Assembly (NCBI RefSeq): GCF_030577135.1
Contig: NZ_JAUIRR010000001.1
Coordinates: 535,560 to 599,559 of the forward strand
DNA length: 64,000 nt
Source of the DNA: Sulfurimonas sp. hsl 1-7
GTDB lineage: Bacteria; Campylobacterota; Campylobacteria; Campylobacterales; Sulfurimonadaceae
Direction: 5' to 3'
Below are positions 7,326 through 15,631 of the stretch, piece by piece. Both the position numbers and the translations under genes were made by a program. A model generated the notes under the pieces. The model saw only the letters and a list, made by a program, of their open reading frames with translations. It was not told the DNA's origin and searched no databases. Positions within the stretch are counted from its first letter, which is position 1, and each line of letters starts with the position of its first letter.

Positions 7326-9473
7326 ATGAATGAGCAAAGAAATGTAGACGGCAACAGCTATACCTGTCCTATGCATCCTGAGATCATACAAGACCATCCA
7401 GGCAGTTGTCCCAAATGCGGAATGGCTTTAGAGCCAATCATTGTTGAAGCAACAGATGAAAGTAACAGCGAATTAAACTATATGGAACAACGCTTCTGGA
7501 TCGGCTTACTTTTCACCTTACCTGTTTTTACCGTGTCTATGCTCAATGATTTAGCTCCTAAGTACTTACCGCAAAACATTACAATGTATCAAATACAATG
7601 GTTTTTATTTCTTTTATCTTCTCCTGTCATACTTTGGGGTGGATGGCCGTTTTTAATAAGAGGGTATGAATCTATAAAAACACTAAACCTCAATATGTTT
7701 ACCCTGATCGCAATCGGTGTCATTACTGCCTATCTTTATAGTATAGTAGCTTTGTTTTCTCCTGAACTCTTTCCACCTCTTATGAGAACAAAAGAGGGCT
7801 TGGTACATGTCTATTTTGAAGCGGCAGCGGTTATTACAACCTTAGTACTTTTAGGACAAGTCTTAGAACTACGAGCTAGAAATAAAACAAACTCTGCTAT
7901 TAAAACCCTGTTAAACCTTGCACCAAAACAGGCTCATCGTATAGTCGATGAAGCAGGTAATGAAGAGACCATAAGTCTTGATCTTATTCAAGTAGATGAT
8001 ATGCTGAGAATTAAACCCGGGGAAAAGATCCCTGTAGACGGTGTTGTGCTAGAGGGGAAAAGTAATGTTGACGAATCAATGATTACCGGAGAACCTATAC
8101 TGGTTTCAAAAAGCATGAATGATCCCCTGATTGGTGCTACACTAAACAAAAACAGCACATTAGTGATGAGAGCTGAACGTATAGGAAGTGATACTATGCT
8201 TGCACAGATCATACATATGGTAGCTCTTGCCCAACGTTCACGTGCACCTATTCAAAAATTAGCAGACACGGTATCTGGTTATTTTGTACCTACGGTTGTA
8301 GCAGTGGCAATTTTCGCTTTTTTTGGATGGTGGTTTTTCGGTCCTGAACCTCGTTTAGCTTATGCTATTGTATCGGCAGTCTCGGTTTTAATCATTGCCT
8401 GTCCATGTGCACTGGGTCTTGCAACCCCTATCTCCATTATGGTTGGAACAGGTAGGGCAGCCCTTTCCGGAATACTGATCAAAGATGCAAAAAACCTTGA
8501 AACAATGGAGAAAATCGATACATTAGTTGTAGATAAAACAGGGACACTCACAGAAGGAAAGCCTAAAGTTACCAGTTTTATTCTGGCTAATGATCTATTT
8601 AATGAAAGCGATCTGTTTAAGTTTGCTGCCAGCATAGAGCTTTTGAGTGAGCATCCGCTGGCAGAAGCGATTGTCGAATATGCTAAAGAGAAAGCGATTA
8701 ACCTCTCTGGTGTAGATAAATTTCAAGCTATCGCCGGTAAAGGTATCCAAGGTATAGTTGAGAATAAAATGGTTGTTTTAGGGAGTGAAGAGTTCTTAAA
8801 TTCTCTGGGTATTGAAACCACAATGCTCACAGAACAAGCTGATAACTTGCGAAAAGAGGGCAAAGGTGTCATGTTTTTAGCTATAGATTTTCAATTTAGT
8901 GCCATTATAGGTATAGAAGATCCGATCAAAGAAACATCTATAGCAGCTATTAAACAGCTAAAAGAGGAGGGGATAAAGATTGTCATGCTCAGTGGAGACA
9001 ATGAGACCACGGCCAATGCAGTAGCCAAAAAACTAAACATCGATACAGTTTACGCGAAAATTATGCCTGATGGCAAAGCAAAAGTGATCCAAAAGCTGCA
9101 AGAGGAGGGGGCGGTTGTCGCTATGGCGGGTGATGGGATAAACGATGCACCTGCTCTTGCTCAAGCAGATATAGGTATTGCTATGGGTACGGGGACAGAT
9201 GTCGCTATAGAGAGTGCCGGAGTGACATTAATCAAAGGTGATCTGCTTGGCATAGTAAAGGTATTAAAACTCAGCCGTGCCACGATGCAAAACATTAAAC
9301 AAAATCTCTTCTTTGCTTTTGTTTACAATAGTATAGGCGTCCCGATTGCTGCAGGGGTTCTTTATCCGTTCTTTGGAGTTTTACTCTCACCGATTATTGC
9401 AGCAACGGCAATGAGTTTTAGTTCTGTATCTGTTATTGTTAATGCTTTGCGTTTAAAAAACATAAAGATATAA
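7326..9473 (+). CDS. copA: Copper-exporting P1B-type ATPase
   Basis: The 715-residue protein begins with a heavy-metal-binding segment, YTCPMHPEIIQDHPGSCPKCGMALEP, with paired Cys/His ligands in place of the usual HMA domain. It then has P1B ATPase hallmarks in order: eight predicted membrane helices, the CPC metal site (IACPCALGLATP, near residue 360), phosphorylated DKTGTLTEGKP (near 403), the SEHPLAEAI His-Pro loop and the hinge GDGINDAPAL. The CPC site with a YN/MSFSS pair in the last helices fits Cu(I)/Ag(I) export from the cytoplasm. TGT before DKTGT and the whole fold are intact. No CopZ chaperone or CueR-type regulator is adjacent. It converges with a small SHOCT membrane protein and shares its terminator. 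Confidence 0.93.
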   Translation: MNEQRNVDGNSYTCPMHPEIIQDHPGSCPKCGMALEPIIVEATDESNSELNYMEQRFWIGLLFTLPVFTVSMLNDLAPKYLPQNITMYQIQWFLFLLSSPVILWGGWPFLIRGYESIKTLNLNMFTLIAIGVITAYLYSIVALFSPELFPPLMRTKEGLVHVYFEAAAVITTLVLLGQVLELRARNKTNSAIKTLLNLAPKQAHRIVDEAGNEETISLDLIQVDDMLRIKPGEKIPVDGVVLEGKSNVDESMITGEPILVSKSMNDPLIGATLNKNSTLVMRAERIGSDTMLAQIIHMVALAQRSRAPIQKLADTVSGYFVPTVVAVAIFAFFGWWFFGPEPRLAYAIVSAVSVLIIACPCALGLATPISIMVGTGRAALSGILIKDAKNLETMEKIDTLVVDKTGTLTEGKPKVTSFILANDLFNESDLFKFAASIELLSEHPLAEAIVEYAKEKAINLSGVDKFQAIAGKGIQGIVENKMVVLGSEEFLNSLGIETTMLTEQADNLRKEGKGVMFLAIDFQFSAIIGIEDPIKETSIAAIKQLKEEGIKIVMLSGDNETTANAVAKKLNIDTVYAKIMPDGKAKVIQKLQEEGAVVAMAGDGINDAPALAQADIGIAMGTGTDVAIESAGVTLIKGDLLGIVKVLKLSRATMQNIKQNLFFAFVYNSIGVPIAAGVLYPFFGVLLSPIIAATAMSFSSVSVIVNALRLKNIKI

Positions 9474-9498
9474 AGAGAATCAGTGTTTTAGATTCTCT
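9474..9498. terminator. Bidirectional terminator between copA and the SHOCT gene
   Basis: An 8-bp perfect stem AGAGAATC/GATTCTCT starts at the base after the copA stop codon and is followed by TTTC on the plus strand. The right arm lies inside the last codons of the convergent SHOCT gene, so that reading frame doubles as the terminator stem. Confidence 0.65.
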
Positions 9499-9692
9499 TT
9501 CATTCGTTGATACTCTTCATCATCTATTTCGCCGTTAGCATATCGTTTATCTAAAATATCTCTTGCTGAAGGTTCTTGATTCTTATTTTGCATATTATTT
9601 ACAAAATAAAACAATACAACCGCCAAAAGTATTAGTCCTATCCATCCAAATCCCATCATAAACCCCCATTCGTTCATATCAAACCCATGCAT
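9480..9692 (-). CDS. Small membrane protein with SHOCT domain
   Basis: The 70-residue protein has one membrane helix (FGWIGLILLAVVLFYFV, residues about 15-31) and a C-terminal SHOCT motif, ARDILDKRYANGEIDDEEYQRMKENL. SHOCT is a short oligomerisation-like module found at the ends of many small bacterial proteins. The Met-rich, Trp/His-containing N-terminus (MHGFDMNEWGFMMGFGW) could bind Cu(I), which would suit its position next to copA, but that is inference. AAGGAG precedes the ATG at good spacing. Confidence 0.8.
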   Translation of the reverse strand: MHGFDMNEWGFMMGFGWIGLILLAVVLFYFVNNMQNKNQEPSARDILDKRYANGEIDDEEYQRMKENLKH

Positions 9693-9817
9693 AGCTTTCT
9701 CCTTGAGTTTGTGTTTTGAGATATTATACTATTTGTTTGTGTTGTATTTGTGTTGGAAGGAGTGTTGATACATTACTATACACTTTGGTTAACATAATGT
9801 ATATTCTCTTGAAAATA

Positions 9818-10453
9818 TTATTTACTCAGTCTGGGGATATATCCACTGCTATTTTTGAGCAATTGATCTAATATTATGTTTTTCTCACTCCATGTCGTAT
9901 CTATATATAGTTTTGGATTAGAATACACATCTGCTAAACTCTGTTTATTATATAGTTTACTATTTAAAGTGCCGTTACTTATAAGATCTAAAACTTTATA
10001 ATAAAACTCTTTATCTGTTCCATAGAACAATTTAATTCTCTTTTTGTTTTGATTTTCTACTATTAAGTACAAATTGCTGAGTTTCCCGTTTTTACTTTTA
10101 AGAGTAAAGAAGCTCATATCTCCTTTAGAAAACTCTTTAGTGTATATATGGTTACTAAAACCTGTTCCGACAATATTTGCAACACTACCGTCAAATTGAT
10201 AACCTGTAGCTGCATATAACTCTTCGGTAGTTAAAATAGCTTTAGTATCTAGTTTATAAACCTTTTGCCCTATTCTAATATTAGTTAATTTTAATTCAGC
10301 CTTGTAAAGTAACTGTGCTGAATAGTCTAAAACAACGCTCTTATCGTCCAATAGTTGTATTTGATTGTTATGAGAGTTTATATGAAATGAACTGCAAGAT
10401 GTAAAGAATATGAAGATAGATAATAAAACTGTTTTAACGTACATAGTATGCAT
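9818..10453 (-). CDS. Putative lipoprotein, unknown function
   Basis: The protein begins with a lipoprotein signal peptide, YVKTVLLSIFIFFTSCSS, with a lipobox ending in Cys. The mature part (about 190 residues) is beta-rich with no family I recognise. ATG at 10453 or 10444 are both possible starts after AAGGA (10456-10460). The frame continues upstream, but that part overlaps the 3' end of RNase P RNA and cannot be coding. There is no room for a separate promoter between rnpB and this gene, so transcription must begin within or before rnpB. Confidence 0.65.
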   Translation of the reverse strand: MHTMYVKTVLLSIFIFFTSCSSFHINSHNNQIQLLDDKSVVLDYSAQLLYKAELKLTNIRIGQKVYKLDTKAILTTEELYAATGYQFDGSVANIVGTGFSNHIYTKEFSKGDMSFFTLKSKNGKLSNLYLIVENQNKKRIKLFYGTDKEFYYKVLDLISNGTLNSKLYNKQSLADVYSNPKLYIDTTWSEKNIILDQLLKNSSGYIPRLSK

Positions 10454-10465
10454 TATCCTTTTAAA

Positions 10466-10786
10466 AGCATAAGAATAAGCCGAGTTTTGTATCGATAGCA
10501 TTAATCTACTACACAATTTACATCGTGTCTCTAGCGAAGCAATAGCAATTGTAAGACGCTAACCATCTGCTTCTTGCTGCCATGTTGGGTTTACAAGCTC
10601 TCTATGTTGCCATAAAGACTGGTGGTCTCTTACACCGCCTTTTCACCTTTACCACTAAGTGGAAGTAATATTTCTGTTGCACTTTCCCTCGTATTACTAC
10701 GGCCATTCGTTAAATGGAACATTGTCTTACAGCAGCTCGGACTTTCCTCTTGAGTTTAACCCCAAGTCACTATCTTCTTATGCTTG
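10466..10786 (-). ncRNA. rnpB: RNase P RNA
   Basis: Read on the minus strand this is a bacterial type A RNase P RNA, the catalytic subunit that trims tRNA 5' leaders. The 5' P4 strand GAGGAAAGTCCGAGC and its 3' partner ACAAAACTCGGCTTA are both present. So are the conserved AGAGACCACCAG block and a GGTGAAA segment. The outer P1 stem is formed by AGCATAAGAAG at the 5' end and CTTATTCTTATGC at the 3' end, which sets the approximate limits. A possible -10 (TATCAT) lies at 10791-10796. Confidence 0.93.
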
Positions 10787-10832
10787 CAAAATGATACTCA
10801 AATTTAAATTTAAATGCGCTTATTTTTAATAT

Positions 10833-10940
10833 GAACAACTGTTCTTTTTATATTTTATCTATATGAACAGTTGTTCTTTTTAAACTAAGCATAAATTAAC
10901 AATTGTTCATATATAATTTTAACAATATTAACAAATGTTC
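10833..10940. promoter_or_regulatory. Array of four 12-bp palindromes at exact 32-bp spacing (TetR operator array)
   Basis: Four related sites lie between rnpB and the tetR-type gene: GAACAACTGTTC (10833), GAACAGTTGTTC (10865), TAACAATTGTTC (10897) and TAACAAATGTTC (10929). Their starts are 32 bp apart each time, close to three turns of B-DNA, so all face the same side of the helix. A -10-like TATAAT (10912-10917) lies between sites 3 and 4, so binding there would block the regulator's own promoter. Consensus AACAnnTGTTC is a typical TetR-family inverted repeat. Site 1 also lies upstream of the divergent rnpB promoter. Confidence 0.75.
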
Positions 10941-10962
10941 ACATAATAAAAAGGAGCTATAA

Positions 10963-11583
10963 ATGCCTGAAAATAGGGATATAGTAAAAAGAAGCGGTAC
11001 AAAAGAAAAAATACTCAAAGTAGCAAATACCCTCTTCTCTAACCATGGTTATAAGGCTACAAGTGTTAGAAAAATTGCTGCAGAAGTAGGTATTAGAGAG
11101 AGTGCTTTGTATAATCACTTTAAAAATAAAGAGGCTATCTTTTTAGAGGTTGCAAAGAGTATATTTAACTCCCCTTTTTCATTTCGTGATGATGAGATTA
11201 AAGAGCTTGCAACAAGAGGAAAACCATTCTTACAAAAATTTGCCATGCAGTATAAGATGCTTACGTTTGATAAAAAGAGCGAAAGTATGTTTAAACTACT
11301 CATCATAGAGCTAATGCAAAATGAGCAGCTTAGAGAGCAGTTTATGACTCAATTCCACCACAATAACATTAAAACGCTCTCAGAGGCATTCTTTATCATG
11401 ATGCAAAACAATCTAATCAAGTCGAACGATCCGATGATGATATCTTATGAGTTCTTATCCACACTGTTTTATATTAGATTTCAGATCACCCTGCTTCGAT
11501 TTGATTCTAAATCTGTCGATTCTTTATCGACTCAGTTTGAAAGACATGTAGACTTTTTCTGGGAAAGTATTAAAAGTAACTAA
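10963..11583 (+). CDS. TetR/AcrR family transcriptional regulator
   Basis: The 206-residue protein has the TetR N-terminal helix-turn-helix at about residues 12-58 (TKEKILKVANTLFSNHGY, then VRKIAAEVGIRESALYNHFKNKEAIF) and an all-helical ligand/dimerisation domain after it. AAAGGAG precedes the ATG. The four-palindrome array directly upstream is its likely operator, giving autorepression. No efflux pump or enzyme gene is next to it, so its ligand and other targets are not visible here. It converges with the oor operon across a shared hairpin. Confidence 0.85.
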   Translation: MPENRDIVKRSGTKEKILKVANTLFSNHGYKATSVRKIAAEVGIRESALYNHFKNKEAIFLEVAKSIFNSPFSFRDDEIKELATRGKPFLQKFAMQYKMLTFDKKSESMFKLLIIELMQNEQLREQFMTQFHHNNIKTLSEAFFIMMQNNLIKSNDPMMISYEFLSTLFYIRFQITLLRFDSKSVDSLSTQFERHVDFFWESIKSN

Positions 11584-11615
11584 TATTAGATATTATATAA
11601 TATTAGTTACTTGGA

Positions 11616-11647
11616 TAAAAAAAAGCAGCCCTATTCCTAGAGCTGCT
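11616..11647 (-). terminator. Intrinsic terminator of the oor operon
   Basis: On the minus strand, AGCAGC(T)/GGCTGCT arms around a short loop are followed by eight T residues. It lies 17 bp beyond the oorC stop. The plus-strand reading lacks the U-run, so it mainly serves oorDABC. Confidence 0.75.
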
Positions 11648-11664
11648 GAGTTAAATAAATTGAA

Positions 11665-12222
11665 TTATTTAGCTATTGCTTCTTGAGCGTATTTTTCACC
11701 TAGGTCATAAGCTTTTTTATTTGCTTCATGAACTTTAGCAGGTACTTTAGAAAGCATAACATCAATTAAGTGATTTCTATCTAAAGGTTTAATGATAGTA
11801 TTAGCAATTGCAAGAGCAACAACAGATTGAGTAATAACATTACCAACCTCTTCTTTTGCAATAGTAATAATAGGAATCTCAATGATTCTCCATTTTTTTC
11901 TATCTTCTTCAGTTGGGTGAACAAGGTTTGGATCGATAACAATTGTTCCACCTGGAGTTACACCATCTTTAAATAGGTTATAACTTGCTTGTGCAACAGA
12001 AAGCATAAAATCAATTTCACCATCATTTGCATATGGGTAGAAGATCTCATCATCATCTAAAGTAATATCAACAACTGTTGGACCACCACGTACCTGTGAA
12101 GTATACGTAGCAGTTTTTAGTCCGTGTCCACCAGCTTTAATTTTTGCAGCAGCAAAAATCTCTCCAGCAAGAAGAACACCCTGTCCACCAACACCTGTAA
12201 ATCTCATTATTTGTCTAGCCAT
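11665..12222 (-). CDS. oorC: 2-oxoglutarate:acceptor oxidoreductase, gamma subunit
   Basis: The 185-residue protein is the gamma subunit of the four-subunit 2-oxoglutarate:ferredoxin (or acceptor) oxidoreductase. It begins with the family signature RFTGVGGQGVLLAGEIFA and has YTSQVRGGPTVVDITL, typical of gamma domains that help position CoA and the subunit interface. It is the last gene of oorD-oorA-oorB-oorC, 15 bp after oorB, and is followed by a strong terminator. In Campylobacterota this enzyme replaces 2-oxoglutarate dehydrogenase. In autotrophs it runs reductively, carboxylating succinyl-CoA. Confidence 0.92.
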   Translation of the reverse strand: MARQIMRFTGVGGQGVLLAGEIFAAAKIKAGGHGLKTATYTSQVRGGPTVVDITLDDDEIFYPYANDGEIDFMLSVAQASYNLFKDGVTPGGTIVIDPNLVHPTEEDRKKWRIIEIPIITIAKEEVGNVITQSVVALAIANTIIKPLDRNHLIDVMLSKVPAKVHEANKKAYDLGEKYAQEAIAK

Positions 12223-12237
12223 TGTGTGTTCTCCTTA

Positions 12238-13095
12238 TTATATTTTCTTAGCAAAGTCGTCTTGAGTGATTACTTTACGTTTACCTTGATGTACAGCGAT
12301 AATATCTGCATACATATCACAGTATTCTCTAACTTCTTTGTCTTCTTTTAAGATACCAGTTGGGAAAATGTTTAGTTTTTCTTCTTCCGGTAATGCATCA
12401 TATTTTTTCTTAGGCATAGTGATGCTATCAATCCACTCTAGGTTTTCCATAGCAGATTGCATTTTGTTTTTACGACCAAGGTTAATATGACAGTTAGACA
12501 TAATATCTAAGAAAGAGAAACCTCTATGCTCTAAAGCTTTTACGAAAACTTTTTCAAGTTTCTTAGGATCTAACATAGTCTCACGTGCAACAAAAGAAGC
12601 ACCAGCAGCGATACCAAGATCACAAGCATTGAAAGTTGGATCGATATTACCAGCTTTTTGAGAAACAGTCCACATACCCTGAGGAGTAGTTGGAGATGTT
12701 TGTGAGTTTGTTAAACCATAGATGAAGTTATTGATAATAATTAATGTAATATCAATGTTTCTTCTAGCACCGTGAATAGTATGGTTACCACCGATAGCAA
12801 GTGCATCACCGTCACCAGCAACACAAACAACATATTTGTCTGGGTGAACAAGTTTAATACCAGTAGCAAAAGCAACTGTTCTACCGTGAGTTGTATGTAC
12901 TGTGTTGAAATCTACATAAGATGAGAAACGTCCAGAACAACCAATACCAGAAACTACACAAATGTCATCTTGACTAATACCAAGCTTATCTACTGCACGG
13001 ATAAAAGCCTTTAAGATAACACCGTCACCACAACCCCAACACCATAGTGTTGGCATTTTTTCAAGTCTTAAATATTTATCATAATTAAATGCCAT
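12238..13095 (-). CDS. oorB: 2-oxoglutarate:acceptor oxidoreductase, beta subunit (TPP-binding)
   Basis: The 285-residue subunit binds thiamine diphosphate and one 4Fe-4S cluster. The TPP motif is GDGDALAIGGNHTIHGARRNIDITLIIINN-like, with GDGD at about residue 93. Conserved cysteines are in LWCWGCGDG (residues 18-23) and GIGCSGR. The active site lies between it and OorA. It catalyses interconversion of 2-oxoglutarate + CoA with succinyl-CoA + CO2 using a low-potential acceptor. The gene lies 1 bp after oorA on the minus strand, indicating tight co-translation. Confidence 0.93.
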   Translation of the reverse strand: MAFNYDKYLRLEKMPTLWCWGCGDGVILKAFIRAVDKLGISQDDICVVSGIGCSGRFSSYVDFNTVHTTHGRTVAFATGIKLVHPDKYVVCVAGDGDALAIGGNHTIHGARRNIDITLIIINNFIYGLTNSQTSPTTPQGMWTVSQKAGNIDPTFNACDLGIAAGASFVARETMLDPKKLEKVFVKALEHRGFSFLDIMSNCHINLGRKNKMQSAMENLEWIDSITMPKKKYDALPEEEKLNIFPTGILKEDKEVREYCDMYADIIAVHQGKRKVITQDDFAKKI

Positions 13096-13096
13096 C

Positions 13097-14248
13097 TTAG
13101 AATACCTCTTTTACTTTGTTTACAATTTCATATGGAGAGATAGCTCTACCATTAACTTTGTATAGACCTTCAATGTCAAGTCTACCAGATACACGCTCTA
13201 CTTCTTCAGTATATTGTCTGATATTTAACTCAACACAAAGAACATTTTTGATTTTGTCTGTATACTTTTTCATAGTATCAGCTGGACTTGGCCATAAAGT
13301 AATTGGTCTGAATAAACCAGCCTTGATTCCATCTGCTCTTAAGTGACGAATAGCTTCTTTTGCTGCAAGAGAAACAGAACCGTAAGCGATGATAAGTACT
13401 TCACCCTCTTCTCCAGTTAAGTCATCTAACATAAACTCTTCGTTGTGTTCGATCTCATCTGTATGCATCATAACTTTGTCTTCAAGTCTTTGAATCAGTT
13501 TACGACAAGTTTCGATCTCTTCAGTTGGGAATCCCATTGCATCATGGTGAAGACCTGTAAAGTGGTATCTGTAACCTTGGAACATTGGGTTAAGAACCGC
13601 TGGTTGATCAGCTTCACACTCATATGGTCTATAATCTTCCGGAGCACCGTCGAAAGTTTTACGAGGAACGATTCCAGCTTGAACATCTTCAACAGTTGGA
13701 AGCATAGCTTTACCATGCATGTGACCGATTGTTTCATCTAGTAATACAAATACAGGTTGCATGAAACGGTCAGCTAAGTTGAATGCACGAACAGTTTCAG
13801 TATAACATTCAGCTAAGTTACCAGCACATAAAGTGATTGAACGGTAGTCACCATGAGATGGGTTTTTCGCTTGACGAACATCACCTTGAGATACACGAGT
13901 TGGAAGACCAGTTGATGGACCACCACGCATAACGTTTACAACAACTAAAGGAACTTCAGCCATTTGCGCAAGACCAAGGTTTTCAGCTTTTAATGAAATA
14001 CCAGGACCTGAAGTAGCTGTCATAGTACGAACACCAGCCATACCAGCACCAGCAGCCGCAGCAACACCAGCGATCTCATCTTCCATCTGAATTGCAGTAC
14101 CACCAACAGCCGGTAATAAATCAGAAATTGTATGCATTACTTCTGATGAAGGAGTAATTGGATACCCTCCGAAAAATCTACATCCAGCATCAACTGCTGC
14201 GATTGCAGCTAAGTCATTACCAGTTGAAATTACTTCTCTTAATGCCAT
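13097..14248 (-). CDS. oorA: 2-oxoglutarate:acceptor oxidoreductase, alpha subunit
   Basis: The 383-residue alpha subunit has the pyruvate/2-oxoacid:ferredoxin oxidoreductase fold. The GYPITPSSEVMH signature (residues about 29-40) is followed by QMEDEIAGVAAAAGAGMAG, TATSGPGISLKAE and a C-terminal transketolase-C-like domain (VLIIAYGSVSLAAKEAI). GGPSTGLPT is the substrate-pocket loop typical of 2-oxoglutarate enzymes. Its ATG overlaps the oorD stop by one base. It forms the heterodimeric catalytic core with OorB. Confidence 0.93.
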   Translation of the reverse strand: MALREVISTGNDLAAIAAVDAGCRFFGGYPITPSSEVMHTISDLLPAVGGTAIQMEDEIAGVAAAAGAGMAGVRTMTATSGPGISLKAENLGLAQMAEVPLVVVNVMRGGPSTGLPTRVSQGDVRQAKNPSHGDYRSITLCAGNLAECYTETVRAFNLADRFMQPVFVLLDETIGHMHGKAMLPTVEDVQAGIVPRKTFDGAPEDYRPYECEADQPAVLNPMFQGYRYHFTGLHHDAMGFPTEEIETCRKLIQRLEDKVMMHTDEIEHNEEFMLDDLTGEEGEVLIIAYGSVSLAAKEAIRHLRADGIKAGLFRPITLWPSPADTMKKYTDKIKNVLCVELNIRQYTEEVERVSGRLDIEGLYKVNGRAISPYEIVNKVKEVF

Positions 14249-14598
14249 TATTTAACTCCTTGTTCTAGAGACATATAGTTGTTTGCCACGATAGCTGCCT
14301 GACGTTCTTTAGCTTCATCAGTTAACTTAGCAAAACTTTTGCCTGCTTCTTTTAAATCAGCTTTATTTGCTACATAAATAGCAAAGTCCGGACACGTAAG
14401 TTCACACTCATTACATCCAATACAAGCTTCAGGGTGATCAATAGAGATCATCGCACCTAAAGTTGAAGTTGAATCGTATTTCATACCTAATACACCTGAT
14501 GGACATACAGATACACAAATATCACATGCTTTACAGTTAGCAGTATTTACCCATACTGGTGCATTATTAACATTTTCAGTCATACTAGCAGTTGCCAT
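14248..14598 (-). CDS. oorD: 2-oxoglutarate:acceptor oxidoreductase, delta (ferredoxin-like) subunit
   Basis: The 116-residue iron-sulfur subunit has two 4Fe-4S binding motifs, CKACDICVSVCP and CIGCNECELTCP. It passes electrons between the OorAB core and the external acceptor. It is the first gene of the oor operon. A 155-bp gap separates it from sucD upstream, so the operon may have its own promoter there. I see no distinct regulator site in that gap. Confidence 0.92.
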   Translation of the reverse strand: MATASMTENVNNAPVWVNTANCKACDICVSVCPSGVLGMKYDSTSTLGAMISIDHPEACIGCNECELTCPDFAIYVANKADLKEAGKSFAKLTDEAKERQAAIVANNYMSLEQGVK

Positions 14599-14753
14599 TT
14601 ATTCTCCTCATTATAAAAATACAAATCTAATTCGTATGTTACTCTTAGTAATCTAAAAGTATCTAAGTTTTATTAACGTTTCTATTAAATGTGCTCATAT
14701 CGCTCTCTAATGTATAAAATAGTTACACATTATAGAGCTCACACAAGAAAATG

Positions 14754-15626
14754 TTACTTACTTAATACTTCCGCTACAGCTTTACCGATTTCAGCAGGTG
14801 AAACAACAACTTTAACACCAGCAGCCTCTAAAGCATCCATTTTCTCTTTTGCAGTTCCAGCTGAACCAGATACGATTGCACCAGCGTGACCCATACGTTT
14901 CCCTTTAGGAGCAGTTTGACCAGCGATGAATGCAACAACAGGTTTTGTGATGTTTTCTTTAATGAAAGCAGCAGCTTGGATTTCAAGATCTCCACCGATT
15001 TCACCAATCATAACGATCGCTTCAGTTTCCGGATCTGCTTCAAACATTGGTAAAAGCTGTTTGTAAGAAAGACCGATAATCGGGTCTCCACCAATACCAA
15101 CTGCAGTTGTAATACCAAAACCTTCGTTACATACTTGGTTTGCACCTTCGTAAGTTAATGTACCAGACTTAGAGATAAGCCCTACATTACCTTTTTTGAA
15201 GATCATACCAGGCATGATACCTATCTTACACTCTTCAGCTGTGATAATACCAGGACAGTTTGGCCCGATAGTTTTCATGTTGTGTTTAGTAGCATATGCT
15301 TTTGCAGCTTGCATGTCACGAACCGGAGCACCTTCAGTAATAACTACTGCAAGTTCAATACCAGCATCAGCAGCTTCCATTACAGCATCTGCAACAAATG
15401 CAGGCGGAACGAAAATCATAGACACAGTAGCACCAGTTGATGCAACTGCTTCTTTAACTGTATTAAATACAGGTTGACCTAAATGTTCTTGGCCACCTTT
15501 GTTTGGTGTAACACCACCAACGATTTTTGTACCGTATGCCATACATTGCTCAGCGTGAAAAGAACCCTCTTTTCCTGTAAAACCTTGTACAATTACTTTT
15601 GTATCTTTATTTACTAAAATACTCAT
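14754..15626 (-). CDS. sucD: Succinyl-CoA synthetase, alpha subunit
   Basis: The 290-residue subunit contains the CoA-binding N-terminal Rossmann domain ([17 protein letters not shown]) and the phosphohistidine in [34 protein letters not shown] is the conserved ligase hinge. With SucC it interconverts succinate + ATP + CoA and succinyl-CoA, feeding OorDABC in the reductive direction. Five bases separate it from sucC. Length is normal for the family. Confidence 0.95.
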   Translation of the reverse strand: MSILVNKDTKVIVQGFTGKEGSFHAEQCMAYGTKIVGGVTPNKGGQEHLGQPVFNTVKEAVASTGATVSMIFVPPAFVADAVMEAADAGIELAVVITEGAPVRDMQAAKAYATKHNMKTIGPNCPGIITAEECKIGIMPGMIFKKGNVGLISKSGTLTYEGANQVCNEGFGITTAVGIGGDPIIGLSYKQLLPMFEADPETEAIVMIGEIGGDLEIQAAAFIKENITKPVVAFIAGQTAPKGKRMGHAGAIVSGSAGTAKEKMDALEAAGVKVVVSPAEIGKAVAEVLSK

Positions 15627-15631
15627 TTAAA

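Noticed and set aside
10833..10940. CRISPR-like array (regular repeats every 32 bp)
   Set aside because: Repeat units are only 12 bp, palindromic and imperfect, with AT-rich non-unique gaps and no cas genes; the sites directly precede a TetR gene and overlap its promoter, so an operator array fits better.
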